From Permianibacter aggregans (GTDB taxonomy: Bacteria; Pseudomonadota; Gammaproteobacteria; Enterobacterales; Permianibacteraceae): a DNA stretch of 64,000 bases. Below, one piece after another: positions 1 through 8,430 of this stretch. The position numbers were made by a program, and so were the translations under genes. The notes below the pieces were generated by a model. It saw nothing but the letters and a program-made list of their open reading frames with translations, was not told where the DNA came from and searched no databases. The stretch is from positions 1,860,001 through 1,924,000 of the forward strand of contig NZ_CP037953.1 in NCBI RefSeq assembly GCF_009756665.1. Direction: 5' to 3'. Numbering within the stretch: position 1 is the first letter of the stretch; every line of letters starts with the position of its first letter.

Positions 1-301
1 CGCGCCTGACATTGCCATCAAGGCTGGAATTAAACAGGTTTTTTGGATCTTTTAGCGCGGCACCTTTGGCAAAGGTGAATTTCACTTTTGCCTTATAGGT
101 TTCACCAGTGCAGATAATGCCATCATGCGACCACACCGGCGTGCCCATCCATTTCCATTCTTCGACAACATTAGGATCGGCTTCCTTGATTAATTCACGC
201 ATACGGCTCAGAGTTTCGCCGCGCCAATCACCGAGCCCGGCAACTCGCTCATCAATCAATGCCGATGCCGATTGCTGTCCGTTAGAAGCAGATTTTATCA
301 T
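1..301 (-). CDS. DUF1801 domain protein (partial, runs off window)
   Basis: The reverse strand reads from an ATG at 301 into an open frame that continues past base 1, about 100 residues visible. The sequence has the DUF1801 (YdhG-like) signature: a short helix ending in RELIKEADP, then EEWKWMGTPVWSHDGIICTG, then KAKVKFTFAKGAAL and DPKNLFNSSLDGN. Family members are small alpha/beta proteins of about 140 residues with no firmly assigned activity, so roughly the last third is missing. The upstream ATG at 306 is closed by an immediate TGA, which fixes the start at 301. Confidence 0.85.
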   Translation of the reverse strand, partial: MIKSASNGQQSASALIDERVAGLGDWRGETLSRMRELIKEADPNVVEEWKWMGTPVWSHDGIICTGETYKAKVKFTFAKGAALKDPKNLFNSSLDGNVRR

Positions 302-350
302 CTCATTCTCCTATTGAAATGTTCCCTGTTTGCTGCGAGAGAACATCTGT

Positions 351-587
351 TTAGCTGGCTACCGTTACCTTGCGCTCGTTGCGTGCTTTACTGAAATACG
401 GCAGCGCAAAAAGATACAGGCCGGTGAACAGCAATAACGCCAAAGGCAACAACGGCGAATAGGTGATCCAGGCTGGCGGCATCGCGCCGCGGCTTTGTGC
501 CATCGCGAAAAAATTGGCGATAACCGTCAGCGTAAAAATAATGGATATCCAACGATGAAATTGCCGAATCCAAAGACTAGCTTTCAC
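351..587 (-). CDS. small two-TM membrane protein
   Basis: A 78-residue protein of unknown function with two hydrophobic segments: one around residues 12-32 (ISIIFTLTVIANFFAMA) and one around 42-63 (YSPLLPLALLLFTGLYLFAL), followed by a basic tail KARNERK. An upstream in-frame ATG would add 18 residues. I prefer the GTG at 587 because GGAGGT lies just upstream of it, and the hydrophilic extension has no plausible role. It lies between a DUF1801 gene and a VOC gene on the same strand. I see no catalytic motif. Confidence 0.6.
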   Translation of the reverse strand: MKASLWIRQFHRWISIIFTLTVIANFFAMAQSRGAMPPAWITYSPLLPLALLLFTGLYLFALPYFSKARNERKVTVAS

Positions 588-669
588 AAGAACCTCCATT
601 GCAAATCGTGATGATGAATTTGCTGCTATCGACAGCTGCATAGGTCAGCAAGCCGAGATGCAGCGATAA

Positions 670-1074
670 TTACCGCGCCTGAATCATTTTCCAGCCATTG
701 CCGAACGGATCGCGAAAGCTGGCATCGACACTGCCGTAACGATCAACCGGTTCTTGCGTGAATTCGACGCCACGAACGCGGTACTGTTTATAGGCCGCCT
801 GACAATCATCGACGATCAGCACCAACGGCGGCATTGCGCCTTTGGCGACGGCCGCTTCCAGACTCTGCGCAGTGGCTGCATCAACCAGCGGCGCTTGCGG
901 CTTGAACAGACCGAGTTGAAACGATGGCTGTTCCGGATGCTGCACCGTCAGCCATCGATAGTCACCGTTACGCACATCGGTGTGCACGCGAAAACCTAGC
1001 TTTTCCACATAGAACGTGAGGGCTTCGTCTTGATCATGAACATACAGGCCAACGACACCGATACCCTGAGTCAT
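670..1074 (-). CDS. VOC (glyoxalase/bleomycin resistance) family protein
   Basis: 134 residues, the usual single-domain VOC length. It opens with GIGVVGLYVHDQDEALTFYVEKLGF, the first beta-alpha-beta-beta module, and closes with a second module ending in SFRDPFGNGWKMIQ, where D-P-F-G-N is the common VOC turn. The substrate cannot be told from sequence; relatives include dioxygenases, glyoxalases and antibiotic-sequestering proteins. The start ATG overlaps the stop of the upstream AraC gene by ATGA, so the two are probably translationally coupled and the regulator may control this gene. Confidence 0.88.
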   Translation of the reverse strand: MTQGIGVVGLYVHDQDEALTFYVEKLGFRVHTDVRNGDYRWLTVQHPEQPSFQLGLFKPQAPLVDAATAQSLEAAVAKGAMPPLVLIVDDCQAAYKQYRVRGVEFTQEPVDRYGSVDASFRDPFGNGWKMIQAR

Positions 1075-1553
1075 TTTTCACTCTCCGTTTCATTTGACTC
1101 GGCGATGCTACCGTCTGCTTGTTGCCGACGCTTCTCCAAAACTGCGATCGTTAAGTCAGGCCGGTTGGCGGCGTTTAAATAACAGGCCGGCACTTGCTCC
1201 AATTGATTAGGGGTGTTTTGCTCGCGCTTGCGTAGCTCACTGGGGCTCTCACCCGTGATATCACGAAAGGTCCGGCCAAAGGTGCCAAGGCTTGCCCAAC
1301 CGGTTTGGAACGCGATATCGATGATCGGCAAATCGGTATCGCGCAACAGGGTTTTGGCCCGTTCAATGCGCCGGGTCAACAAATAGCGATGCGGCGGCAC
1401 ACCGAAGGCTTCTTTGAATGAACGGGCAAAATGCGCTTCAGAAACGCCGCTGACCTCAGCCAAGCGCGGCACCGGCCATTCTTCGTGCGAGGCGGCGTCC
1501 ATGCGGTCCTTGGCGCGCAATAAACGCCGTAGCAACTTTGGCTCTTGGCTCAT
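1071..1553 (-). CDS. AraC/XylS-family transcriptional regulator
   Basis: 160 residues. The two helix-turn-helix units of the AraC DNA-binding domain fill residues about 8-110: VPRLAEVSGVSEAHFARSF (first HTH) and IIDIAFQTGWASLGTFGRTF (second HTH), followed by the GESPSELR closing motif. There is no N-terminal ligand-binding domain; instead a roughly 50-residue C-terminal tail follows, so this is a minimal HTH_18-type regulator. It overlaps the VOC gene by four bases and probably forms a two-gene unit with it. Confidence 0.88.
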   Translation of the reverse strand: MSQEPKLLRRLLRAKDRMDAASHEEWPVPRLAEVSGVSEAHFARSFKEAFGVPPHRYLLTRRIERAKTLLRDTDLPIIDIAFQTGWASLGTFGRTFRDITGESPSELRKREQNTPNQLEQVPACYLNAANRPDLTIAVLEKRRQQADGSIAESNETESEK

Positions 1554-1606
1554 CGGTAATCCGTCTCTTCTGCTCGCCTCAATAGCTTACTTGCCGTTCA
1601 GCCAGA

Positions 1607-2335
1607 TCACTCACGGTTATAGATCACCGGCATCTGGCCTTTCCAAGCCTGCCATGTTTCGTCATCGGTGATGAGCTTGGCCATGAAGTTCGCGACATTG
1701 ATGCGGCTGGTCTTGCCGGCATCAAAGATCGCACTTCGAGTCGGCGAGCGATGCAATTCATAATCACTTACTTGCGGTGCGTCAATCAACGTGTCAGGTC
1801 TGACTGCCGCCCACTCAATATCGGGGTCACTTTGGCCAATCTGAGTGCGCAGGAAGTCAGCAGCTTTTTCATTGTCCGAATGGGGCGGCAAAGTTAAGCG
1901 CACCAAGCCAATGACACACTTTTCCGAAAACGAAATACGCTCATCCAGATCGCGATTGCGGTTACCGGCGGTATTCATCAGCACAAACTTGCGTGGCGTT
2001 TCGTGTTGAGTCGCTTTCATCGCATGACACAATCGCTTAGTAACCTCCGTTACCAAGCGACGTGGATGACCGTAAATTCCTCGAAAACTCAGTGTATGCC
2101 CTAAGCAGGATGCGACCGCATGGCAATCACCAACATGCTTGGCCATTTCGCTGTCGGTCAAATCCAGAATGCTGGCGAGAATTATCGACAATTTTTCGTG
2201 ATGCCTGACCGCATTTGGCAGCCTTTCGGCAGAACGCACTACGACTTTAACGTGCTGCCCTTGACTCAGCAATTGCTGCACCAGCAGGCGGCCCGTTGCT
2301 CCGGTTGCGCCAACAACCAACGTGCTCCTTTCCAT
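1607..2335 (-). CDS. NAD(P)-binding epimerase-like protein
   Basis: 242 residues. The N-terminus STLVVGATGATGRLLVQQLL carries the GxxGxxG dinucleotide-binding loop of atypical/extended short-chain dehydrogenases (NmrA-like, NAD(P)H-binding). A conserved region AVRPDTLIDAP near residue 190 matches the substrate-side loop of that family. The open frame extends seven codons upstream, but AGGAACAGG sits directly before the ATG at 2335, so I chose that start. The reaction is unknown; relatives range from oxidoreductases to redox-sensing regulators. Confidence 0.82.
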   Translation of the reverse strand: MERSTLVVGATGATGRLLVQQLLSQGQHVKVVVRSAERLPNAVRHHEKLSIILASILDLTDSEMAKHVGDCHAVASCLGHTLSFRGIYGHPRRLVTEVTKRLCHAMKATQHETPRKFVLMNTAGNRNRDLDERISFSEKCVIGLVRLTLPPHSDNEKAADFLRTQIGQSDPDIEWAAVRPDTLIDAPQVSDYELHRSPTRSAIFDAGKTSRINVANFMAKLITDDETWQAWKGQMPVIYNRE

Positions 2336-2408
2336 AAGCCTGTTCCTTTCATCCATTTATCTGACGAGTACGCGCCTTTTCTAACGGCGCATAGACCGGG
2401 CTTTGCCG

Positions 2409-2810
2409 TCAGGTCTTACTCATCGCATGTACAAATGCTGCGTAATCCAGCGCGGTATTCTGGTCGTGCACGATTCGCCATTGTCCTTGCTGTAACTGAA
2501 ACACATAAGTGAGCCAGCTGACCACCGGCTCTTCTTCGGCCTTTGTCCGGTAACGATACTTGATCAGCGCCATCGCCATGTCTTCGCCAACCACCTTATG
2601 GACGACTTCCGCCTGCCAAATCCAGTTCTTGTCCTGAAACCACTGCCGATGGATATCAACACATTCTTTGGTCGTCGTGAAGGCATGGCCATTCTGCACA
2701 ATCGCATAAAGCGTTTCATCACGTGTCAGATGCGACGTGAAGGCATCCAAATCGCGATTGGCGATGGCATTGAAATGCCGCTGTAAAGCGTCGTCAAAAT
2801 CCGGTTTCAT
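2409..2810 (-). CDS. SnoaL/NTF2-like family protein
   Basis: 133 residues with the cone-shaped NTF2-like fold expected from the pattern: N-terminal helices around ALQRHFNAIANRDLDAFTSHL, then WIWQAEVVHKVVGEDMAMALIKYRY and VVSWLTYVFQLQQGQWRIVHDQNT. The final W-R-I-V-H-D-Q motif is typical of DUF4440/SnoaL-like proteins. Most are ketosteroid-isomerase-like hydrolases, isomerases or ligand binders. There are no diagnostic catalytic residues, so the function stays open. It is a standalone gene between an oxidoreductase and a metallo-beta-lactamase. Confidence 0.8.
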   Translation of the reverse strand: MKPDFDDALQRHFNAIANRDLDAFTSHLTRDETLYAIVQNGHAFTTTKECVDIHRQWFQDKNWIWQAEVVHKVVGEDMAMALIKYRYRTKAEEEPVVSWLTYVFQLQQGQWRIVHDQNTALDYAAFVHAMSKT

Positions 2811-2878
2811 CTACCTGTCCTTTTCGAGACTTCCGCTCATTATCTACGGTGTGATAATCCGAGGCTTTATTACTTGGT

Positions 2879-3739
2879 TTACGGTGCAGAGATGGATTGC
2901 TTCTCAGCGCTCAAGCGCTCGGCCAATCCCCTTCTCGCCTTTTCCACCAACAAACGACAAGCCCCGGTATCAACATAGGCACTTTTACCTTCCGTGTTAG
3001 CTCGCTGCTGACGACCCCAGAGATCATTTAACTGCGGGTGCGCCGCAATCAGGATATCGCATGGTAAGTTTTCGACTTTGGCAAAGCTCTGCTGCAGCGA
3101 TGCCACCACATCAGGGTGCTCAGAAAACCGATACCGCTTTGCCGAGACAGCACTGATGCTGTCGGCAAAGACTACGGACTTGCAGTCGTTATCTTCGCAG
3201 GATTGCCAAGTCCAACTGATACCACCTGGCGTGTGGCCGGGTGTGGTGTGTGCGGTTACTACCATTGAGCCTAACGTAACCGTTTCGCCATCGGCGATGG
3301 CGTGTACATTTTCGGCACCAGGAAAGTTTGGCAATCCGCCAAATTGCGGATCATGTTTTGGTGATATGCCGGTGCGCAACGCGTCGACATTCCCGGCACC
3401 GCCAAGCACTGTCGCGCCGCTCCACTTCTGTAGCGCCGCGATACCACCTGCATGATCGACATGCGAATGTGAACTCAGAATGTATTTCACGTCTTCAATG
3501 TTGTAACCCAGCGCGCGAATGTTGCTGGCGATAACCTTGGCGCCCTGCTCTGTTGCGCCATCGATTAACACGTGGCCTTCAGGAGAAGTGATCAACACCG
3601 CTGCTATGCCAGCGGTGCCGACATAATGGGTATTGCCGTAAATGGTGAATGGCTCTTGCGGATCGCTCCAGCCACGATCGGCATGGGTAACTCCCGTAAC
3701 GGCGATGGCGATCAGGGAAGTGAGGGCAAACTTTTTCAA
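2879..3739 (-). CDS. subclass B3 metallo-beta-lactamase
   Basis: 286 residues beginning with a signal peptide (cleavage likely after VTHA, residue 20), so the product is periplasmic. All zinc ligands of subclass B3 can be read: the HSHVDH motif at residues 91-96 (two His for Zn1; Asp95 and His96 for Zn2), His169 in TTPGHTPGG, and His234 in IAAHPQLNDLW. The sequence ADSISAVS near 192 has Ser in place of the Zn2 cysteine of B1 enzymes, as in B3. Family knowledge predicts hydrolysis of penicillins, cephalosporins and carbapenems. The start is TTG at 3739, preceded by AAGGAACTACG. There is no mobile element next to it, so it looks chromosomal and intrinsic. Confidence 0.88.
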   Translation of the reverse strand: MKKFALTSLIAIAVTGVTHADRGWSDPQEPFTIYGNTHYVGTAGIAAVLITSPEGHVLIDGATEQGAKVIASNIRALGYNIEDVKYILSSHSHVDHAGGIAALQKWSGATVLGGAGNVDALRTGISPKHDPQFGGLPNFPGAENVHAIADGETVTLGSMVVTAHTTPGHTPGGISWTWQSCEDNDCKSVVFADSISAVSAKRYRFSEHPDVVASLQQSFAKVENLPCDILIAAHPQLNDLWGRQQRANTEGKSAYVDTGACRLLVEKARRGLAERLSAEKQSISAP

Positions 3740-3762
3740 CGTAGTTCCTTGGTAAAGTTAAG

Positions 3763-4308
3763 CTAAACAATCAGTGCTACACGAAAGCCTCTGGCGGCAT
3801 AGTAGGAATCCGCGCCATTGTGGTAAACAAAGACGTGATCATAACGACGGTCACAGAATAGCGCGCCACCGCGCTTTCTGATTCCGGCAGGGGTTTGAAT
3901 CCAGCTCGAGGTTTTAGTGTCGAATTCACCCAGCGTTTGCAGTGCCCGGTATTGTTCTTCGGTCAACAATGTAGCGCCCATTTTCTCGGCCAGCTCCACA
4001 GCACTACCGTTTGGTTTGTTGGCTTTCCTCGCTGCCAATGCCGCGGCATCAAAACAAAGACTTCGGCGGCCTTCCGGGCTTTGGGGCGAACAATCCATGA
4101 ACGTGACTTCGCCGGTCTTTTTGTCATAGCCGACGACATCCGGCTCACCGCCCGTTTTTTCCATTGCTGCAAGTGTGCGCAGCTTATCTGGAGCGGACTC
4201 CAGCCTGGCCGCCACCTTTTGCCAGGCCAGATCTTTGTGCCGGCTGATGTTTTGCTCAAAACGTTTTTGCAAGCTGGTCAGCAATGCGTCCCGTTGTTTG
4301 GCATTCAT
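3763..4308 (-). CDS. DUF4256 domain protein
   Basis: 181 residues that match DUF4256 along the full length: an N-terminal helix around LLTSLQKRFEQN, DKLRTLAAMEKTGGEPDVVG, FMDCSPQSPEGRRSLCFDAAAL and a C-terminal GALFCDRRYDHVFVYHNGADSYYAARGFR. The function of this family is unknown. A good ribosome-binding site (GGGAGGG) precedes the ATG. It lies 23 bases upstream of the metallo-beta-lactamase start on the same strand, but that short gap still has space for the lactamase's own Shine-Dalgarno, so an operon is possible. Confidence 0.85.
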   Translation of the reverse strand: MNAKQRDALLTSLQKRFEQNISRHKDLAWQKVAARLESAPDKLRTLAAMEKTGGEPDVVGYDKKTGEVTFMDCSPQSPEGRRSLCFDAAALAARKANKPNGSAVELAEKMGATLLTEEQYRALQTLGEFDTKTSSWIQTPAGIRKRGGALFCDRRYDHVFVYHNGADSYYAARGFRVALIV

Positions 4309-4342
4309 GTCAACCCTCCCTAGCTCGTGAGTCTTGTTTGTT

Positions 4343-5110
4343 TCAACGCCAGTCCAACGCGGCTTTGCTTGCTTGTTCCAACGCCTTCATTGCCTGCCGG
4401 TACGGCGCAGGGCCATAACTGATACGCGCGACACCGGCATCGGCCAATGCGCTGGTTTGCAGGTTGGGTAGCATCATGATGTTTACCGGTAATGGCGACT
4501 GCTTGCACAACGTTTTGATGTGCTCCAGATTACCGAGTGCTGGTGCAAAAAAACCACTGGCGCCAGCTTCAGCGTATGCTTGAGCACGTTCGATGGCTTG
4601 CGTCAGCAATGCCACATCATGCTGGGCAGCATCGGTTGCCAAAAACAAATCGGTGCGGGCATTGATGAACAGCAACACACCGGCTTGCTCAGCGGCCTCA
4701 CGAATGGCGCGAATGCGCTCGCACTGGTTGGCAATTGAGTACAGCCCTGCTCCGGCAACAATCCGATCTTCAACATTGATACCGACTGCACCCGCTTTGA
4801 TTACCCGGCGAACATTTTCCTGCAACGCCGGTAAGGCTTCGGCGTAACCGCCTTCCATATCAAGCGTTACCGGCACATCGACGCTGGCGACAATGCGTTC
4901 CAGATTGGCGACCGCCAGTGCAAATGGCAGCGCTTCGCCGTCATCAAAACCGTGCGCGGCGGCGACCGACCAACTGCCGGTGGCGATTGCCTGAGCACCA
5001 CTGGCCGCCACCGCACGTGCGCTGCCGGCATCCCAAGCATTGAATAGAATCAAAGGGTCGTTGCGACGATGCAAGGCGGCGAATTGGGTTGCGCGTTCAC
5101 GGGTGTTCAT
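4343..5110 (-). CDS. isocitrate lyase/PEP mutase family protein
   Basis: 255 residues of the PEP mutase/isocitrate lyase alpha/beta barrel. Visible landmarks: LILFNAWDAGSARAVAASGA at residues 20-40, the metal-binding VTLDMEGGY (Asp-x-Glu), GAVGINVEDR where family enzymes have the E-D pair, and FINARTDLF. It lacks the KKCGH lyase motif of true isocitrate lyase, so it is more likely a carboxyvinyl-phosphonate mutase or 2-methylisocitrate/oxaloacetate-type lyase homologue. It acts in the cytoplasm and needs Mg2+. Start supported by TTAGGAGAGAG upstream of the ATG. Confidence 0.88.
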   Translation of the reverse strand: MNTRERATQFAALHRRNDPLILFNAWDAGSARAVAASGAQAIATGSWSVAAAHGFDDGEALPFALAVANLERIVASVDVPVTLDMEGGYAEALPALQENVRRVIKAGAVGINVEDRIVAGAGLYSIANQCERIRAIREAAEQAGVLLFINARTDLFLATDAAQHDVALLTQAIERAQAYAEAGASGFFAPALGNLEHIKTLCKQSPLPVNIMMLPNLQTSALADAGVARISYGPAPYRQAMKALEQASKAALDWR

Positions 5111-5311
5111 CTTGCTCTCTCCTAAACTTGTTCAGATTGCACTCACATTGGAACGAAGTTGGGAAACGTCACAGCTAGAGAATGCCTGAATGATCGAAAC
5201 GATATCAGCTACGATTAATTGACCGTAGAGAAAAATTCACTTTTCGCTAACTTGAAGCGGCGTTGGATGGCTGAAACAAAAATAACACGCCAAGTGTTTT
5301 GCCGGCGACAG

Positions 5312-6811
5312 TTAGGGTGTCATCAGTTCGGACGGCAGCGTGGTAAAAGCCGTTGCGGCGTTCCTGCCGTGGTTTTTTGAGTGGTACATGGCTCTATCGA
5401 CTCGGGCCAGTAAGTCCTGAACGGTATTGGCGGCAGAGGAATCGATGACGCCAAGGCTAATCGACAGACGTTCCTGATGTTCAAAGGTATTGGCAGCCAC
5501 CAATTCTCGACAACGCTCGGCAAATTGCAAAGCACCTTGTTGCGTTGTGTTGGGCAGTAACACGAGAAATTCTTCACCACCCCAACGCACGAGATGATCC
5601 ACATCGCGCAAGGCTGAATCAATTAATCGGGTGATTTGCTGAATCACGCGATCGCCGGTCGCGTGGCCGTAGCTGTCATTGATGCGCTTGAAATGATCGA
5701 TATCGAACATGATGAGGCTGTACGGTGTGCCATAGCGCGCTTGCCTTTCCTGCTCGGCGACAATCAGTTGCATACCATAGCGGCGCGAACAAGTTCCCGT
5801 CAGCGGGTCATGCTCGCACAGATCTTTCAGCTCATCGATCAGCTGGTCACGCTCCGCCGACACCATGCCAACCAGCGCCACCGAAGTAACGAGCAGCGTC
5901 AAAAACAGTTGCAGTTCGATCAGTGCAAAAAGTTGTTCGGCTTCTTTGAATGGCCCGAGGTTGTTACTGGTAACGTAAACCGTCGCTGCTGCCATGCAGG
6001 CAACGGAAACAAACGTCACGCGAAAACCCAGGCGCAGCACCGCCCACAGCAACAAGGGAATCATGACAAACACGGGGCTCGGTAAAGGCGGTGGCCAGTG
6101 CTGATGAAAAACTGCCGCCAGAGACAGCAACGCCAACAGCGTGACGTGCAGGCCCAGTTCAAACCTTCGCTGCTTTGGCACAACACGGTCTTTGCGGAAG
6201 TAAAAACTCAATACCAACGGTGCAATCAATAACACGCCCACCGCATCGCCCGTTGCCCAGGTCAGTAAGGCCATACCGTACTGCGACCACGGCAAGAAAC
6301 CCATCGATGCCAAACCGGTCACGCCGAGGATGGCGCTGACGACGGAGCCACTGATGACACAGTAAATGCCAAATGCCTTGAATGCTGAAAGGCTCTCCAG
6401 CGGGTTGTCGCTGACTACTTTACGCTTGAACAGATACACAGCGCCCGCTGTAGCAAGCACATCACCGATACCATTGAGACTTGCGGAAACCAGTGCTTTA
6501 CCAATCAGCGTCGCAGAGCTGGCGTCAAAATACGCCCAGATATTGCCGGCAAACGCGCCCAAGAAAATGCCCGGCGATATCCGGTATCCCCAAATAAGCA
6601 CCAGCGCAACCATCAGGCCTGATGGCAACCAGACAGGCGTGATGTTGCCGGGCGGCATCGCGAAACTTTGGCCGATTCTGGCGGTAAAGAAATACAACAC
6701 CGCCACCAGCACAATGCGCACGATGGTGTCTCGGTTCCACACCGGCTTTTGGGTTTGGATTAGCACGCTACCTCGTTCGATACTCGCGACCGGTTCCGCC
6801 GACCAAGACAC
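5312..6811 (-). CDS. MASE1-GGDEF diguanylate cyclase
   Basis: 499 residues. Residues about 30-310 form a multi-pass MASE1 sensory membrane domain, recognisable from FFTARIGQSFAMPPGNITPVWLPSG and GIFLGAFAGN. The GGDEF domain follows: LCEHDPLTGTCSRRYGMQL, MFDIDHFKRINDSYGHATGD, and the active-site loop RWGGEEFLVLLP, which is the catalytically competent GGEEF form. It should make cyclic di-GMP from two GTP at the inner membrane in response to an unknown signal. No RxxD inhibitory site is evident just before GGEEF. The start is GTG at 6811 with a weak ribosome-binding site, so the first about 25 residues are uncertain. Confidence 0.9.
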   Translation of the reverse strand: MSWSAEPVASIERGSVLIQTQKPVWNRDTIVRIVLVAVLYFFTARIGQSFAMPPGNITPVWLPSGLMVALVLIWGYRISPGIFLGAFAGNIWAYFDASSATLIGKALVSASLNGIGDVLATAGAVYLFKRKVVSDNPLESLSAFKAFGIYCVISGSVVSAILGVTGLASMGFLPWSQYGMALLTWATGDAVGVLLIAPLVLSFYFRKDRVVPKQRRFELGLHVTLLALLSLAAVFHQHWPPPLPSPVFVMIPLLLWAVLRLGFRVTFVSVACMAAATVYVTSNNLGPFKEAEQLFALIELQLFLTLLVTSVALVGMVSAERDQLIDELKDLCEHDPLTGTCSRRYGMQLIVAEQERQARYGTPYSLIMFDIDHFKRINDSYGHATGDRVIQQITRLIDSALRDVDHLVRWGGEEFLVLLPNTTQQGALQFAERCRELVAANTFEHQERLSISLGVIDSSAANTVQDLLARVDRAMYHSKNHGRNAATAFTTLPSELMTP

Positions 6812-7044
6812 GCCGAATCCATCGAGTATAGAACACCGACGCTGACTTGCCGTGCGCGCGAAAGGTAATAATCTGATTTAATGTGGCGGACAATCGTGGA
6901 ACCTGCTGGGAGCTTCGCCTTCTAGTTCTGTTGTCGATTGATTCATTAATGGCTAGCTGGGTCGGCCAATGCTCTATGCCTTGCTTATTTGCGAGCGCTG
7001 ATACGCGATCAGATTGCCAAGTGTCGCTCGGATCGATAAGCGTT
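6812..7044. other. intergenic stretch without recognised gene
   Basis: 233 bases between the diguanylate cyclase and the 172-residue membrane protein. A minus-strand open frame crosses it, but it is out of frame with both neighbours, overlaps the 7045 gene's 3' end and has no family resemblance. I see no tRNA, terminator hairpin or repeat. Confidence 0.4.
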
Positions 7045-7563
7045 TTAGCCAACACCTGGAACAGCAGGCCGCCATACTTTTCGAAAACCGTCATACGTGA
7101 ATTTTGCATCTGCCCGCTTCAAGCACCCCTGCTCCTGAATGCCAAAACCATCGTGCCGTGAACCAGTAATGGAGAAAGATTCTCCATCCACATCAATAAA
7201 AAGCAGTTCCCACGTGCCGTCATCGGGATACCCCTGAGGCTCATACACTCGGTCATACTGCTTTAGATACAACGGACCAGAATACGGATGGAGAGAACAA
7301 ACCAGCTCCCAGTCCTTGGTCACAATTTGTGAGAAATCCGCTTCATGATCATTCTTGGCAATTTTATCGTTCAACGATGAGATGAGTGATTTTACTTCCC
7401 AAACCCAAACGAGGTAGATGCCGGTAATGAGTGCCATGGAGCAGAGGATGAGGAGGTTCTTGATTTTCAGGCTTGCACCATCGGAGATTGTAGTAAAGGT
7501 TACTTCGGACAACGAATCCATTGATCTTGATTCTGAATTGACACCCTGAATCATTTGTTTCAT
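7045..7563 (-). CDS. hypothetical single-TM protein
   Basis: 172 residues, not recognised. One membrane segment around residues 36-54 (LLILCSMALITGIYLVWVW) follows a polar N-terminus; the C-terminal ~110 residues should be periplasmic or cytoplasmic soluble and contain two Cys (VCSLHPYSG and EQGCLKR) that could pair. Met15 is an alternative start. The base composition looks AT-richer than surrounding genes and the start abuts a palindromic repeat, so it may be a recent arrival together with the next gene. Confidence 0.55.
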   Translation of the reverse strand: MKQMIQGVNSESRSMDSLSEVTFTTISDGASLKIKNLLILCSMALITGIYLVWVWEVKSLISSLNDKIAKNDHEADFSQIVTKDWELVCSLHPYSGPLYLKQYDRVYEPQGYPDDGTWELLFIDVDGESFSITGSRHDGFGIQEQGCLKRADAKFTYDGFRKVWRPAVPGVG

Positions 7564-7625
7564 ACGTACGATTACGCATCCGCTAATCGTACCTACCAGA
7601 ACTAGAGCTAATCGTGCCTACGAGA
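7562..7625. repeat. REP-like palindrome, TACGATT family (copy 1 plus half copy)
   Basis: A perfect 9-bp stem GTACGATTA/TAATCGTAC (7566-7574 with 7584-7592) and a 9-base loop, followed by CTACC. A second half copy, TAATCGTGCCTACG, follows at about 7609-7622. The same core sequence occurs twice more at 40.94 and 41.04 kb, so this is a dispersed palindromic repeat family in this genome. Confidence 0.7.
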
Positions 7626-7627
7626 AC

Positions 7628-8302
7628 TCAGCTTACTGCGTTTCTTCCCAGCAATTTTGATATCCAATGCGTAGGGTCTGTGTTTGGAGCAGTCCAATCG
7701 GCGATACTCGGATGCGTTGCTACAACAACAATAATTCCTTGTGTGTTTTCAAATGCCTGGCTTCGCCAACGACGATTGTTTTTCTCAACAAAATCATCTC
7801 CATTTGGCTCATGTGCACCAAGCTTCTTGCGTACAATAGTTCCTGCAGTCTTTCCAAAGCATAGCACTGCTTTAGGTTGTAGTTTCGCAATTGCGAATTC
7901 GTGAAATGACCAACACATTTCGATAAGATTGGACATCTCACTCTTGAGATCGTTCTCCCGCCTGGACCGAACGAAAATCAGATTGCTGCATGGCACAGTT
8001 CCAGGATTTACGCCGAGCTTAGCGAAAAGATGGAGGACGCGAGGGGCCATGCCGTAGGTGCCAGGTGCGGCTCCTTCCCATGACTCATCCCGGTAGGCTG
8101 ACCAGTCAGCGGGATACAAGTTCAAGACATCATTGGTGTGGCTGCCGATGGTCTCATCCTCATGGCTTTTTGGTGCGCCACCAGGGTTAACGCCAAGCAC
8201 ATATAAATCAGACCGCGTGGCGAAGGCATTACGTCCGGAATAGAAAACTTTTCCCGATCTCGCAAACAGCGACTGCGGTATTTGTTCGATAAAATCTTTC
8301 AT
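7628..8302 (-). CDS. uracil-DNA glycosylase-like superfamily protein
   Basis: 224 residues. Two landmarks of the uracil-DNA glycosylase fold are present: motif 1-like YVLGVNPGGAP at residues 33-43 and a C-terminal VVVATHPSIADW, resembling the HPS loop of families 4/5 and the HxP of others. The middle, KLQPKAVLCFGKTAG, fits the central strand before the FGxxA turn. The general base of true UDGs is not obvious after GxNPG, so the activity may be lost or altered. It is a standalone gene between two repeat elements. The alternative is a nucleotide- or base-binding relative without glycosylase activity. Confidence 0.65.
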   Translation of the reverse strand: MKDFIEQIPQSLFARSGKVFYSGRNAFATRSDLYVLGVNPGGAPKSHEDETIGSHTNDVLNLYPADWSAYRDESWEGAAPGTYGMAPRVLHLFAKLGVNPGTVPCSNLIFVRSRRENDLKSEMSNLIEMCWSFHEFAIAKLQPKAVLCFGKTAGTIVRKKLGAHEPNGDDFVEKNNRRWRSQAFENTQGIIVVVATHPSIADWTAPNTDPTHWISKLLGRNAVS

Positions 8303-8398
8303 AGCAGAACCTAGCGGTTTACTTTCAACCTCAACAAGAAAATATTGTGGTAAATCGCCAAACTCGATAATTACGGTAGCTCAGTACGCAGGGAAAGT

Positions 8399-8430
8399 CG
8401 TTGGGCTTCGTACCTCAGCCCGAACCTACC
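8399..8430. repeat. REP-like hairpin overlapping the flavoprotein stop
   Basis: TTGGGCTTCG followed by TACCTCAGCCCGAACCTAC gives a GGGCT/AGCCC stem (8403-8407 with 8417-8421) flanked by GTAGGTT-type sequence when read on the minus strand. This is the layout of gammaproteobacterial REP sequences, and it reaches into the stop codon of the 8426 gene. Only one copy was seen in this window. Confidence 0.5.

Noticed and set aside
6768-7109. Minus-strand 113-residue open frame between the cyclase and the hypothetical TM protein
   Set aside because: It overlaps the 3' end of the 7045 gene in another frame, has no ribosome-binding site and resembles no family.
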